Positions 28,022 through 37,232 of a stretch of DNA of 64,000 nt are shown here, piece after piece. The notes below the pieces were generated by a model. It searched no databases and was not told the origin of the DNA. It saw nothing but the letters and a program-made list of their open reading frames with translations. Position numbers and translations under genes: made by a program. This stretch comes from Rasiella rasia (lineage in GTDB: Bacteria > Bacteroidota > Bacteroidia > Flavobacteriales > Flavobacteriaceae). Location of the stretch: contig NZ_CP049057.1 in NCBI RefSeq assembly GCF_011044175.1, forward strand, positions 2,495,501 to 2,559,500, given 5' to 3'. Positions within the stretch are counted from its first letter, which is position 1. Every line of letters begins with the position of its first letter.

Positions 28022-29800
28022 ATGGCGTCGCATTACGAAGCACCTATTAGAAGACCCTTAGTTATAGGAGATAAAAACTACCACGATGTTACTGTGGATG
28101 TTGCAGCTCCTGTTGAAGGTAAAGCCAATAAATCATGGTGGATAGTTTTCACCATTGCCTTAATTGCCTTTTTGTGGGGATTAGGATGTATTATTTACAC
28201 TGTCTCTACAGGAATTGGAGTTTGGGGATTAAACCGAACTGTAAACTGGGCTTGGGATATCACCAACTTTGTATGGTGGGTAGGTATTGGTCACGCAGGA
28301 ACACTGATTTCTGCAGTACTATTGTTGTTCCGTCAGAAATGGAGAATGGCAATTAACCGTTCTGCAGAGGCGATGACAATTTTCTCTGTAATTCAGGCTG
28401 GATTGTTTCCAATTATCCACATGGGTCGTCCATGGTTGGCATATTGGGTACTACCTATCCCTAACCAATTTGGTTCGTTATGGGTAAACTTTAACTCACC
28501 GCTTCTTTGGGATGTATTTGCGATTTCAACATACCTATCTGTGTCATTAGTATTCTGGTGGACTGGATTACTACCTGATTTTGCGATGATTCGTGATAGA
28601 GCGGTAACACCATTTACAAAAAGAGTATACAGCATTCTATCTTTTGGTTGGTCGGGTCGTGCAAAAGACTGGCAACGATTTGAAGAAGTTTCACTTGTAT
28701 TAGCAGGTTTAGCAACACCATTAGTACTTTCAGTACACACTATTGTATCTTTTGACTTTGCTACCTCTGTTATTCCTGGATGGCATACCACGATTTTCCC
28801 TCCTTACTTTGTTGCAGGAGCAATTTTCTCTGGATTTGCTATGGTAAATACCCTTCTTATCATCATGAGAAAGGTGTCTAACCTAGAAGATTATATTACA
28901 ATACAGCACATCGAATTAATGAACATTGTAATTATGATTACAGGTTCTATTGTAGGTGTGGCATATATTACCGAGTTATTTATTGCTTGGTACTCTGGTG
29001 TTGAGTACGAACAATACGCTTTCTTAAATCGTGCTACCGGACCTTACTGGTGGGCATATTGGGCGATGATGACATGTAACGTGTTCTCGCCACAATTTAT
29101 GTGGTTCCCTAAGTTAAGACGAAGTATCATGTTCTCTTTCTTTATTTCGATTGTAGTAAATATTGGAATGTGGTTTGAGCGTTTTGTAATTATCGTGACA
29201 TCATTGCACCGTGATTACCTACCTTCTTCATGGACCATGTTCTCACCAACGTTTGTAGATATTGGAATTTTCATAGGTACCATTGGTTTCTTCTTTGTAC
29301 TTTTCTTACTCTATGCAAGAACCTTCCCAGTAATTGCACAGGCAGAAGTAAAATCTATTCTGAAATCATCTGGAAGCAAGTATAAAAAGTTAAGAGCACA
29401 ACACGGAGACGATGTGAAACATTACGACCCGATTGTTCGTGAACCAGCAGCAAATGCACACCATGTTGATGACACTTCAAAAGATGATCATAATGAAACA
29501 GTGAATGCAGATGCATTGTTGACTTCAGAATATCAAAAGGATCAAGTTGATAGCTTGTTAAATAAGTTAGGAACTTTCGACCCTGCTACACAAACAGCAG
29601 ACGACTTGAAAAAGATAAGTGGTGTAGGACCAGTGATGGAGCAGAAGTTACACCAATTAGGTATTTACACATTTGAACAGGTTAGCAGAATGACAGATGA
29701 AGATTACGACCTGTTAGACGAAATTATTGGCGAGTTCCCTGGACGTGCAAAACGTGACGATTGGGCAGGGCAAGCAGCAAAACTAAAAAACAACGCGTAA
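28022..29800 (+). CDS. actC: Alternative complex III subunit C (NrfD/PsrC-like) with a C-terminal helix-hairpin-helix-like extension
   Basis: The first 450 or so of 592 residues form the NrfD-type membrane subunit with about ten helices (for example WGLNRTVNWAWDITNFVWW and IHMGRPWLAYW), which binds and oxidises menaquinol. After a charged, His/Asp-rich linker, residues about 520-592 contain DLKKISGVGPVMEQKLHQLGIYTF-type sequence (core ISGVGPVMEQKL), a helix-hairpin-helix pattern. This add-on is not needed for quinol oxidation, and its role is unknown. The end is 2 bases from actD. Confidence 0.92.
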   Translation: MASHYEAPIRRPLVIGDKNYHDVTVDVAAPVEGKANKSWWIVFTIALIAFLWGLGCIIYTVSTGIGVWGLNRTVNWAWDITNFVWWVGIGHAGTLISAVLLLFRQKWRMAINRSAEAMTIFSVIQAGLFPIIHMGRPWLAYWVLPIPNQFGSLWVNFNSPLLWDVFAISTYLSVSLVFWWTGLLPDFAMIRDRAVTPFTKRVYSILSFGWSGRAKDWQRFEEVSLVLAGLATPLVLSVHTIVSFDFATSVIPGWHTTIFPPYFVAGAIFSGFAMVNTLLIIMRKVSNLEDYITIQHIELMNIVIMITGSIVGVAYITELFIAWYSGVEYEQYAFLNRATGPYWWAYWAMMTCNVFSPQFMWFPKLRRSIMFSFFISIVVNIGMWFERFVIIVTSLHRDYLPSSWTMFSPTFVDIGIFIGTIGFFFVLFLLYARTFPVIAQAEVKSILKSSGSKYKKLRAQHGDDVKHYDPIVREPAANAHHVDDTSKDDHNETVNADALLTSEYQKDQVDSLLNKLGTFDPATQTADDLKKISGVGPVMEQKLHQLGIYTFEQVSRMTDEDYDLLDEIIGEFPGRAKRDDWAGQAAKLKNNA

Positions 29801-29802
29801 GT

Positions 29803-30339
29803 ATGGCAGCTAAACACATTCACGCAATCTATTCAGACGACGACATCTTAATGCAAGCTGTCAAGCAGGTACGTGCAGAACGTTACCATATTGAAGAGGT
29901 ATATACACCATTTCCAGTACACGGGCTTGACAAAGTGATGGGACTGGCACCTACAAGAATTGCAATTTGTGCGTTTTTGTACGGATTAGTAGGATTAAGC
30001 GTAGCAATCACCATGATGAATTTTATCATGATTGAAGACTGGCCACAGGATATTGGAGGTAAACCAAGTTTCAGTTATATTGAAAACATGCCGGCATTCG
30101 TTCCTATCATGTTCGAATTAACCGTATTCTTTGCAGCTCACTTAATGGTTATTACTTTCTATATGAGAAGTAAATTATGGCCTTTTAAGAAAGCTGAAAA
30201 TCCTGACGTAAGAACTACAGACGATCATTTTTTAATGGCTGTAGACGCTGGGCACCACGATGTTGAAAAACTAAGCAAGTTTTTATACGACACAGGAGCA
30301 TTGGAAATTAGTTTAATTGAAAATGACGATGACCATTAA
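29803..30339 (+). CDS. actD: Alternative complex III subunit D (DUF3341)
   Basis: I set the start at ATG 29803 (MAAKHIHAIYSDDD), giving 178 residues; a longer frame would overlap actC without support. The protein has a soluble N-terminal domain, then two membrane helices (about 50-72 and 95-118, with PAFVPIMFELTVFFAAH), the standard DUF3341 layout. It is a structural subunit of ACIII. Its stop is immediately followed by actE. Confidence 0.92.
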   Translation: MAAKHIHAIYSDDDILMQAVKQVRAERYHIEEVYTPFPVHGLDKVMGLAPTRIAICAFLYGLVGLSVAITMMNFIMIEDWPQDIGGKPSFSYIENMPAFVPIMFELTVFFAAHLMVITFYMRSKLWPFKKAENPDVRTTDDHFLMAVDAGHHDVEKLSKFLYDTGALEISLIENDDDH

Positions 30340-30340
30340 T

Positions 30341-31015
30341 ATGAAAAAATTAATAAACATAGCATTAGGAGCATTTGTCTGCCTTACAGTTTTCTCTTGT
30401 GCAGATGAAAACAAGCCTAACTACCAATACATGCCTAATATGTATGAGCCTGTTGGGTATGAAACGTATGGTGATTACGAAATATTCGAAAATGGTCAAG
30501 AGGCAATGTTGCCAGCCGAAGGTTCTATTCCACGTGGATGGCAACCGTACGATTATGAAAATACAACCGAAGGATTAGAATTAGCAAAAGTTGAATTAAA
30601 AAATCCTTTAGAAGTTACTGAGGAGAATTTGGCTGCTGGAGCTCAATTGTATACTATTTATTGTGCCGTGTGTCATGGAGATGCTGGTGACGGAAATGGA
30701 ATATTAATGCAACGTGAAAAATTCTTAGGAATTCCTAGTTATGCTGCAGAAGGTAGAGTTATTACTGAAGGTGGCGTTTACCACGTTCAAATGTATGGGT
30801 TAAACACCATGGGATCTTATGCTTCACAAACTAGTGAAAAAGAACGTTGGCAAATAACACAACATGTTATGAATTTGAAAGCTGCTTTAAAGGGAGAACC
30901 TTTGCAAGAACCAGTGAGTAAGGATTCATTAACCAATATGGTTGAAGTTTTGAATGAAAATACTACTGAAGATACTACTCCATTAGAAGTAGAAACTTTA
31001 GAAGAAACTAACTAA
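30341..31015 (+). CDS. actE: Alternative complex III subunit E, monoheme cytochrome c lipoprotein
   Basis: Start at ATG 30341 (MKKLIN), 224 residues; the in-frame ATG at 30317 lies inside actD and would spoil the signal peptide. A lipoprotein signal ends with VFSC. The single heme site is CAVCH near residue 107, in a class I cytochrome c domain with GDGNGILMQREKFLGIPSY. It is expected to be the electron exit of ACIII toward the cytochrome oxidase. The C terminus is a Thr/Glu-rich tail. Confidence 0.92.
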   Translation: MKKLINIALGAFVCLTVFSCADENKPNYQYMPNMYEPVGYETYGDYEIFENGQEAMLPAEGSIPRGWQPYDYENTTEGLELAKVELKNPLEVTEENLAAGAQLYTIYCAVCHGDAGDGNGILMQREKFLGIPSYAAEGRVITEGGVYHVQMYGLNTMGSYASQTSEKERWQITQHVMNLKAALKGEPLQEPVSKDSLTNMVEVLNENTTEDTTPLEVETLEETN

Positions 31016-31038
31016 GAATAAAAGAGATAGTTAAAGAT

Positions 31039-32391
31039 ATGTACACGCTACCCAGTAAATTAAAATTATTTGCGATCATTTTTATGGTGGTTGGTGCCCT
31101 TGGTATGCTTGCGGGCTTCCTTTCTGCACCAAGTACAACTGCCGAAGTTAAAGAAATGATGGCAGCGCATGGTGATGGTCACGGAGGCGATCACGGAGAA
31201 ACTGCAACGCATGACAACGTAAAAGAAAATCACGATGGAACACACGGCGAAGATGCTCACGATAGTGAAGAAGCACATCTAACGCACGTACTACATCAAA
31301 TGCAGAATAGACCTTGGTCTGCACTGTACATTGCTTCGTTCTTTTTCTTTATGATAGCATTAGGGACACTCGCATTTTACGCAATTCAGCATGCAGCACA
31401 AGCAGGATGGTCACCAGTACTCTTTAGGGTCATGGAAGGTATAACGGCGTACCTGCCTTGGGCATCTGTTATCATTATCATCTTATTATTGCTTTCAGTT
31501 TTCCATGTAAATCACATCTTCCATTGGATGGATGCTGATTTAATTAATCCTGAGAGCCCTAAATATGACAAGTTGATTGCTGGAAAAAGCGGTTGGCTTA
31601 ACCCTATGTGGTTTGTGATTAGAGCTTGTATTTACTTACTCGGATTTAACTTATACCGTTATTTCTCTAGAAAGTGGACTTTAAATCAAGATAACGCAGA
31701 AGACAACCGATGGTTTAAAAAGAACTTTAAGTTGGCAGCAGGGTTTTTAGTATTCTTTATTTATACCGAATCTATGATGTCTTGGGATTGGATCATGAGT
31801 TTCGACCCACATTGGTTCTCAACCTTGTTTGGATGGTATGTATTTGCAGGAATGATGGTATGCGCTATTACAGTTATTGCAATGATTACAATTGTGCTGA
31901 AAAGTCAAGGATATTTAGAATACGTAAATGACAGCCATATACATGATTTGGCCAAGTTTATGTTCGCCTTCAGTATTTTCTGGACCTATCTTTGGTTCTC
32001 ACAGTTTATGCTAATTTGGTATGCAAACATTCCGGAAGAAGTAACGTATTTTGTTACAAGAATTGAAGACTATAACTTACCTTTCTTCGGAATGGTAGCA
32101 ATGAACTTCATATTCCCAGTATTGTTATTAATGAACAGTGACTACAAACGTGTTAATTGGTTTGTAATCTTAACAGGAATTGTAATCCTTCTTGGACACT
32201 ATGTAGATGTGTTCAACATGGTGATGCCTGCAACTGTTGGAAAATCATGGTTTATTGGCTTGCCAGAAATAGGAGCAATGCTATTTTTCTTTGGCCTCTT
32301 TGTGCTAGTGGTATTCACTGCATTAACAAAGGCACCATTACTGGCAAAACGAAACCCATTCATTAAAGAAAGTAAGCACTTTCATTATTAA
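31039..32391 (+). CDS. actF: Alternative complex III subunit F (NrfD/PsrC-like) with a His-rich loop
   Basis: A 450-residue polytopic protein, second NrfD-like membrane subunit of ACIII. About ten helices are visible, with ESMMSWDWIMSFDPHWFST near residue 245 and LGHYVDVFNMVMPA near 385, both typical. Between helix 1 (about 8-28) and helix 2 (about 95-115) lies a loop (residues 41-90) with more than a dozen His plus many Asp and Glu, on the side that should face the periplasm. This may bind metal; no such role is established. Confidence 0.92.
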   Translation: MYTLPSKLKLFAIIFMVVGALGMLAGFLSAPSTTAEVKEMMAAHGDGHGGDHGETATHDNVKENHDGTHGEDAHDSEEAHLTHVLHQMQNRPWSALYIASFFFFMIALGTLAFYAIQHAAQAGWSPVLFRVMEGITAYLPWASVIIIILLLLSVFHVNHIFHWMDADLINPESPKYDKLIAGKSGWLNPMWFVIRACIYLLGFNLYRYFSRKWTLNQDNAEDNRWFKKNFKLAAGFLVFFIYTESMMSWDWIMSFDPHWFSTLFGWYVFAGMMVCAITVIAMITIVLKSQGYLEYVNDSHIHDLAKFMFAFSIFWTYLWFSQFMLIWYANIPEEVTYFVTRIEDYNLPFFGMVAMNFIFPVLLLMNSDYKRVNWFVILTGIVILLGHYVDVFNMVMPATVGKSWFIGLPEIGAMLFFFGLFVLVVFTALTKAPLLAKRNPFIKESKHFHY

Positions 32392-32416
32392 TAAAAATTA
32401 AAGAAGACAGATAACG

Positions 32417-33478
32417 ATGACCGCATTTTTAGTTGTATTAGTAATCATACTTTTTGGAGTTGCTATTTGGCAGATGGGCAAGATATTTCAATTGTCTCAA
32501 ACCAAAGTAGATAATAGCTCTGAAGTCGCTAATGATAAAGACAATAACGTGAATGGTTGGCTTATGCTAGGTTTTACCATATTCACGTATTTATTACTTG
32601 TAATCTGTTTTTGGAAATGGGGTGACGTACTGTTACCAAAAGCTGCTTCTGAACACGGTTCAGAAATAGATAGCTTGATGTACATTTCTATGGCATTAAT
32701 CTTTGTGGTAGGTTTCTTTACCCTTTGGCTACTTGGTTTCTTCTCTTTTAAATATAGAGGAAAGCAAGGAAACAGAGCAACATTCTTTGCCGATAATGAT
32801 AAACTAGAATTTATCTGGACAATTATTCCAGTAATTGTACTAGCAGGATTAATTATCTACGGACTTTTCACTTGGACAGATATCATGAACGTAGATACCG
32901 ATGATGACCCAATGGTTGTTGAATTGTACGCATACCAGTTTGATTGGAGAGCACGTTATAGTGGTGAAGATAATACGCTTGGTGAAGCAAATGTTCGTTT
33001 GATTGAAGGTGTAAATCAGTTAGGAGTTGATATTTCAGACCCGAACGCACAAGATGATATCGTTACTAATGAACTTCACTTGCCTACAGGTAGAAAAGTA
33101 TTATTTAAAATGCGCTCACAAGACGTATTGCACTCGGCATATATGCCACACTTTAGAGCACAAATGAACTGTGTACCTGGTATGATAACGCAATTCGCAT
33201 TTACTCCTACCATTACTACTGAAGAAATGCGTATGGATGATGAAGTTGTAGCAAAAGTTAGAAAGATTAATAAAATTAGACAGGAAAATAGCAAGGCATT
33301 GGTAGCTAAAGGAGACGAGCCACTAGAAGCTTATGAGTTTGATTATATGTTATTATGTAACAAGATTTGTGGAAGCAATCACTATAATATGCAAATGAAG
33401 ATTGTAGTGCACACTCCCGAAGATTATGAGGCCTGGATGAAAGAACAGACCACCTTAGCCGAAGCCCTTAAAAAATAA
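32417..33478 (+). CDS. coxB: Cytochrome c oxidase subunit II
   Basis: A 353-residue subunit II with three hydrophobic stretches, one at the N terminus and the usual two-helix hairpin (about 92-120 and 135-157), followed by the periplasmic cupredoxin domain. The CuA site is seen as QDVLHSAYMPHFRAQ near residue 236 and CNKICGSNHYNM near 315: two Cys, two His and one Met. The residue between the cysteines that is usually Glu is Lys here. It receives electrons from ACIII or cytochrome c. Lies 25 bases after actF. Confidence 0.95.
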   Translation: MTAFLVVLVIILFGVAIWQMGKIFQLSQTKVDNSSEVANDKDNNVNGWLMLGFTIFTYLLLVICFWKWGDVLLPKAASEHGSEIDSLMYISMALIFVVGFFTLWLLGFFSFKYRGKQGNRATFFADNDKLEFIWTIIPVIVLAGLIIYGLFTWTDIMNVDTDDDPMVVELYAYQFDWRARYSGEDNTLGEANVRLIEGVNQLGVDISDPNAQDDIVTNELHLPTGRKVLFKMRSQDVLHSAYMPHFRAQMNCVPGMITQFAFTPTITTEEMRMDDEVVAKVRKINKIRQENSKALVAKGDEPLEAYEFDYMLLCNKICGSNHYNMQMKIVVHTPEDYEAWMKEQTTLAEALKK

Positions 33479-33496
33479 TAAATTAGCTTAAGAGAT

Positions 33497-35329
33497 ATGT
33501 CAGCACACGCAATAGACCACGCAGTAGATCACCACGAAGACGATCACGGGCATCATCATCATAAAGAAACGTTTGTTACTAAATACATCTTTAGTACAGA
33601 CCATAAAATGATTTCTAAGCAATACCTAATTACAGGTTTGTTTATGGGAATTATCGGAATTGCTATGTCGCTTCTATTTAGATTGCAACTAGCTTGGCCT
33701 GATACAGAATTTACTATTTACGAAGTGTTACTTGGTAAATGGGGTGAAGGCGGTGTTATGGATCCAAACGTGTATTTGGCTTTAGTTACTATTCACGGTA
33801 CCATCATGGTATTCTTCGTTTTAACGGCGGGACTTAGCGGTACATTTAGTAACCTGCTCATACCGTTGCAAATTGGAGCGCGAGATATGGCGTCCGGTTT
33901 CTTAAATATGATTTCGTATTGGTTGTTTTTCCTTTCAAGTTTGATCATGGTGATGTCGTTATTTGTAGAAGCAGGACCAGCTTCTGCAGGTTGGACTATA
34001 TATCCTCCGCTTAGTGCGCTACCACAAGCTATTCCAGGTTCTGGAACAGGGATGACGCTTTGGTTAGTCTCTATGGCTATATTTATTGCATCATCATTAC
34101 TAGGTTCTCTAAACTACATCGTAACAGTATTAAATTTACGTACAAAGGGAATGTCAATGACACGTCTTCCATTAACAATTTGGGCATTCTTTATTACTGC
34201 GGTAATTGGAGTTGTTTCGTTCCCAGTATTGTTTTCTGCAGCCCTTATGTTAATTATGGATAGAAGTTTTGGTACGTCATTCTTCTTATCAGACATCTAT
34301 ATTGCTGGCGAAGTATTACACAACCAAGGAGGGTCACCTGTATTATTTGAACATTTATTCTGGTTCTTAGGGCATCCCGAAGTGTATATTGTAATCTTGC
34401 CTGCTATGGGTATGGTTTCCGAGATCATGGCTACCAATGCACGAAAACCTATTTTTGGGTATCGCGCGATGGTTGCATCTATACTTGCAATTGCCTTTCT
34501 ATCTACAATTGTATGGGGACACCATATGTTTATCTCAGGAATGAACCCATTCCTAGGATCGGTATTTACATTTACAACATTATTAATTGCAATTCCATCT
34601 GCAGTAAAATCATTTAACTGGATTACAACAATTTGGCGGGGTAACCTGCAAATGAACCCCGCAATGCTGTTTTCAATAGGTTTTGTTTCTACCTTTATAA
34701 CAGGTGGATTAACAGGAATTATTTTAGGAGATAGTGCGCTAGATATTAATGTACACGACACCTACTTTGTGGTAGCTCACTTCCACTTAGTAATGGGTAT
34801 TTCTGCATTGTACGGATTATTTGCTGGAGTCTACCATTGGTTCCCTAAAATGTTCCAAGGTCGAATGCTTAATAAAAATTTGGGCTATGTACATTTTTGG
34901 GTAACAGTAATTGGAGCCTATGGAGTGTTTTTTCCAATGCACTTTATTGGTATGGCAGGATTGCCTAGACGATATTACACAAATACAGCATTCCCATATT
35001 TTGATGATTTAACAGACGTGAATGTGGTAATTTCTATATTTGCCTTTATTACTGCTGCTGCTCAAATAGTATTCTTATACAACTTTATTAGCTCTATGTT
35101 CTACGGGAAAAAAGGACCTAAAAATCCTTGGAAATCTACTACACTAGAATGGACTGCAGAAGTTAAGCACATACATGGAAACTGGGACGGACCAATTCCG
35201 CATGTTTACCGATGGGCGTATGACTATAGTAAATTGAACAAAGACGAAACAGACTACGTAATTCCTGGGCAGGATTATGCACCACAACATATTCCCCTTC
35301 AAGAGAACGAAGAAGAAATGAATCACTAG
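33497..35329 (+). CDS. coxA: Cytochrome c oxidase subunit I
   Basis: A 610-residue heme-copper oxidase subunit with about 12 membrane helices. HGTIMVFF (heme a ligand), GHPEVYI (CuB His and cross-linked Tyr), WGHHMF (two CuB His), and HDTYFVVAHFHLVM (heme ligands) are all present, so the K- and D-type A-family core is complete. The cytoplasmic N terminus (residues 1-25) is remarkably His-rich with a run of four His. It reduces oxygen to water and pumps protons. Last gene of the act-cox operon. Confidence 0.97.
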   Translation: MSAHAIDHAVDHHEDDHGHHHHKETFVTKYIFSTDHKMISKQYLITGLFMGIIGIAMSLLFRLQLAWPDTEFTIYEVLLGKWGEGGVMDPNVYLALVTIHGTIMVFFVLTAGLSGTFSNLLIPLQIGARDMASGFLNMISYWLFFLSSLIMVMSLFVEAGPASAGWTIYPPLSALPQAIPGSGTGMTLWLVSMAIFIASSLLGSLNYIVTVLNLRTKGMSMTRLPLTIWAFFITAVIGVVSFPVLFSAALMLIMDRSFGTSFFLSDIYIAGEVLHNQGGSPVLFEHLFWFLGHPEVYIVILPAMGMVSEIMATNARKPIFGYRAMVASILAIAFLSTIVWGHHMFISGMNPFLGSVFTFTTLLIAIPSAVKSFNWITTIWRGNLQMNPAMLFSIGFVSTFITGGLTGIILGDSALDINVHDTYFVVAHFHLVMGISALYGLFAGVYHWFPKMFQGRMLNKNLGYVHFWVTVIGAYGVFFPMHFIGMAGLPRRYYTNTAFPYFDDLTDVNVVISIFAFITAAAQIVFLYNFISSMFYGKKGPKNPWKSTTLEWTAEVKHIHGNWDGPIPHVYRWAYDYSKLNKDETDYVIPGQDYAPQHIPLQENEEEMNH

Positions 35330-35353
35330 TTAGAATTGTCGTAACAAAATATA

Positions 35354-35384
35354 AGCCCCTTCAAGAAACTTGAAGGGGCTTTTT
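35354..35384 (+). terminator. Intrinsic terminator after coxA
   Basis: A 12-bp perfect stem (35354-35365 with 35369-35380), short A loop, then TTTTT. It lies 25 bases after coxA and closes the act-cox operon. Confidence 0.92.
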
Positions 35385-35467
35385 CCTATAAGAAATTAAG
35401 GGTTTTCACCTATGGTACAGTATTCAGTTTCACTTTATCTTAGCAGTTCATATACTAGTAAAGCTAT

Positions 35468-35521
35468 CTGGCTGGGGAGCCAGTGGTTGAAAAGCCGAAT
35501 CGGTCTTGATTCGGCTTTTTT
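35468..35521 (+). terminator. Second hairpin pair with T-run (terminator, possible end of a small RNA)
   Basis: CTGGCT-GGGG-AGCCAG forms a small hairpin at 35468-35483. It is followed by an 11-bp stem (35491-35501 with 35508-35518) and six T. The second stem lies at the end of the convergent peroxiredoxin gene and can serve it on the minus strand through the A-run at its left. Because coxA already has its own terminator 100 bases earlier, a short transcript ending here is also possible. Confidence 0.7.
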
Positions 35522-35522
35522 A

Positions 35523-36032
35523 TTATACCGTACCTCGTGGAGGATAGTTTTTCTTTTCTATAAAATCAATAGCGTTTAATAAATCTTTAAATTGAGGACG
35601 AGCGAAAGGCATAGATTGTAATGAAACCAAATAAAGTGTGTTGTCTGGTTTTACTAAAAACAAACCTGGTTCTGAAAAAATGTCCGGTTCGCTTTCAGAG
35701 ATAGCAGACGAAATATATAACCCCCAATCTTTAGCTTCATTTTTTGTGACCCCATATCCCAAAGGGATTCCTTCAATGGCCCATTGGTCACCTGTTTTTT
35801 TAGCGCGTTCTTCAGTATCCATGCTTAAGGCAATTACATGAATACCCCGTGATGAAAAATCTTCCAAATGGTTTTTGAGCTGTTCTAGCTGCTCTTTACA
35901 TTTAGGGCAATGATAACCTCTGTAAAAAACAAGCAACGTATAATTCTCTGGTTGCTGATTGTACAATTCCCATTGTGTATCATTAATTAAACTAACTTTT
36001 AAATTCGGTACTTTCTGTGTAGGTATAAGCAT
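35523..36032 (-). CDS. Peroxiredoxin-like (AhpC/TSA family) protein
   Basis: A 169-residue thioredoxin-fold protein. FYRGYHCPKCKEQLEQL near residue 47 carries the CxxC pair in the peroxidatic-cysteine region, as in the RGxxCPxC group of peroxiredoxin-like proteins. No signal peptide, so it should be cytoplasmic. It probably reduces peroxides or acts as a disulfide reductase. It stands alone, convergent with the act-cox operon and divergent from ruvB. Confidence 0.85.
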   Translation of the reverse strand: MLIPTQKVPNLKVSLINDTQWELYNQQPENYTLLVFYRGYHCPKCKEQLEQLKNHLEDFSSRGIHVIALSMDTEERAKKTGDQWAIEGIPLGYGVTKNEAKDWGLYISSAISESEPDIFSEPGLFLVKPDNTLYLVSLQSMPFARPQFKDLLNAIDFIEKKNYPPRGTV

Positions 36033-36172
36033 TGTTTTTATTTTAAAGATAAAAACTGAGTGTAACTTGTAGTGCCAATAGTATGGTAATGTCTTGTTAA
36101 AAGATGTAAATTTTGAAACTCATGTTTCAAAAGACCAATTTTTTTCAATCATTCAAACATTTTATGCTATAA

Positions 36173-36202
36173 TTGATATAGGTGAAAATTCAAGTATATT
36201 TG
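36173..36202 (+). promoter_or_regulatory. Putative ruvB promoter, close to a leaderless start
   Basis: TTG at 36173-36175, 19 bases, TATATTTG at 36195-36202: a full match to the Bacteroidota promoter pattern. The ATG of ruvB is only 4 bases after the -7 box, about where transcription should begin. Confidence 0.6.
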
Positions 36203-36206
36203 TGAT

Positions 36207-37229
36207 ATGAATGAATATTTAGACCCTTCAGGTGAGGGTATTTCTCCTCAAGAACTTGACCTAGAGAAGCGCTTGCGCCCGTTGTCTTTCGACGATTTTG
36301 CGGGTCAAGAACAAGCGTTGGAGAATCTTCAGGTTTTCGTACAAGCCGCAAACATGCGAGGGGAGGCATTAGACCACACATTGTTTCATGGTCCGCCGGG
36401 TTTAGGGAAAACCACCTTGGCTCACATACTCGCAAATGAATTGGACGTAGGCATTCGAGTTACTTCAGGTCCCGTTTTAGACAAGCCGGGAGATTTAGCT
36501 GGGTTACTTACTAATTTGGAAGAGCGGGATGTGTTATTTATTGATGAAATTCATAGGCTCAGTCCTATTGTAGAAGAGTACCTATACTCGGCTATGGAAG
36601 ACTATAAAATTGATATCATGATCGAGTCTGGGCCAAATGCGCGTACTGTACAAATTCACTTAGCCCCGTTTACCTTGGTGGGTGCAACTACCAGATCTGG
36701 ATTGCTTACAGCACCTATGCGTGCTCGTTTTGGTATAACGTCTCGGCTTAATTATTACTCAACAAAATTACTCACAACAATTGTACAACGTAGTGCAAAA
36801 ATTTTGGAGGTGCCTATTTCTATGGAGGCAGCAATTGAAATTGCTGGGAGAAGTAGAGGAACACCACGTATTTCAAATGCATTATTACGCCGAGTGCGAG
36901 ATTTTGCACAAATAAAAGGAGATGGGGCGATCGATATTGGAATCGCTAAATATTCTTTAGAGCAATTAAATGTTGATGCACATGGTTTGGATGAAATGGA
37001 TAACAAGATACTAACCACAATCATCGAAAAGTTTAAAGGGGGGCCTGTAGGTATTACTACGATTGCAACGGCAGTTTCTGAAAGTGCCGAAACCATTGAA
37101 GAAGTATACGAGCCATTTCTAATCCAACAAGGTTTTATCATGCGCACTCCGCGAGGAAGGGAAGTAACCGAAGCTGCATATAAACATCTTGGTAAATTAA
37201 AAGGTCCCACGCAGGGAGGATTGTTTTAA
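36207..37229 (+). CDS. ruvB: Holliday junction branch migration ATPase RuvB
   Basis: A 340-residue AAA+ motor. [13 protein letters not shown] near residue 60 is the Walker A motif, [11 protein letters not shown] near 112 the Walker [10 protein letters not shown] sensor 1, and the C-terminal winged helix ends with [17 protein letters not shown]. It drives branch migration with RuvA, whose gene is at 41965. ATG 36207 is supported by alignment of the start MNEYLDP-like region before the conserved [12 protein letters not shown]. Confidence 0.98.
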   Translation: MNEYLDPSGEGISPQELDLEKRLRPLSFDDFAGQEQALENLQVFVQAANMRGEALDHTLFHGPPGLGKTTLAHILANELDVGIRVTSGPVLDKPGDLAGLLTNLEERDVLFIDEIHRLSPIVEEYLYSAMEDYKIDIMIESGPNARTVQIHLAPFTLVGATTRSGLLTAPMRARFGITSRLNYYSTKLLTTIVQRSAKILEVPISMEAAIEIAGRSRGTPRISNALLRRVRDFAQIKGDGAIDIGIAKYSLEQLNVDAHGLDEMDNKILTTIIEKFKGGPVGITTIATAVSESAETIEEVYEPFLIQQGFIMRTPRGREVTEAAYKHLGKLKGPTQGGLF

Positions 37230-37232
37230 AAT

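Noticed and set aside
30317-30340. Upstream in-frame start for actE
   Set aside because: It is inside actD and spoils the lipoprotein signal peptide that begins at ATG 30341.
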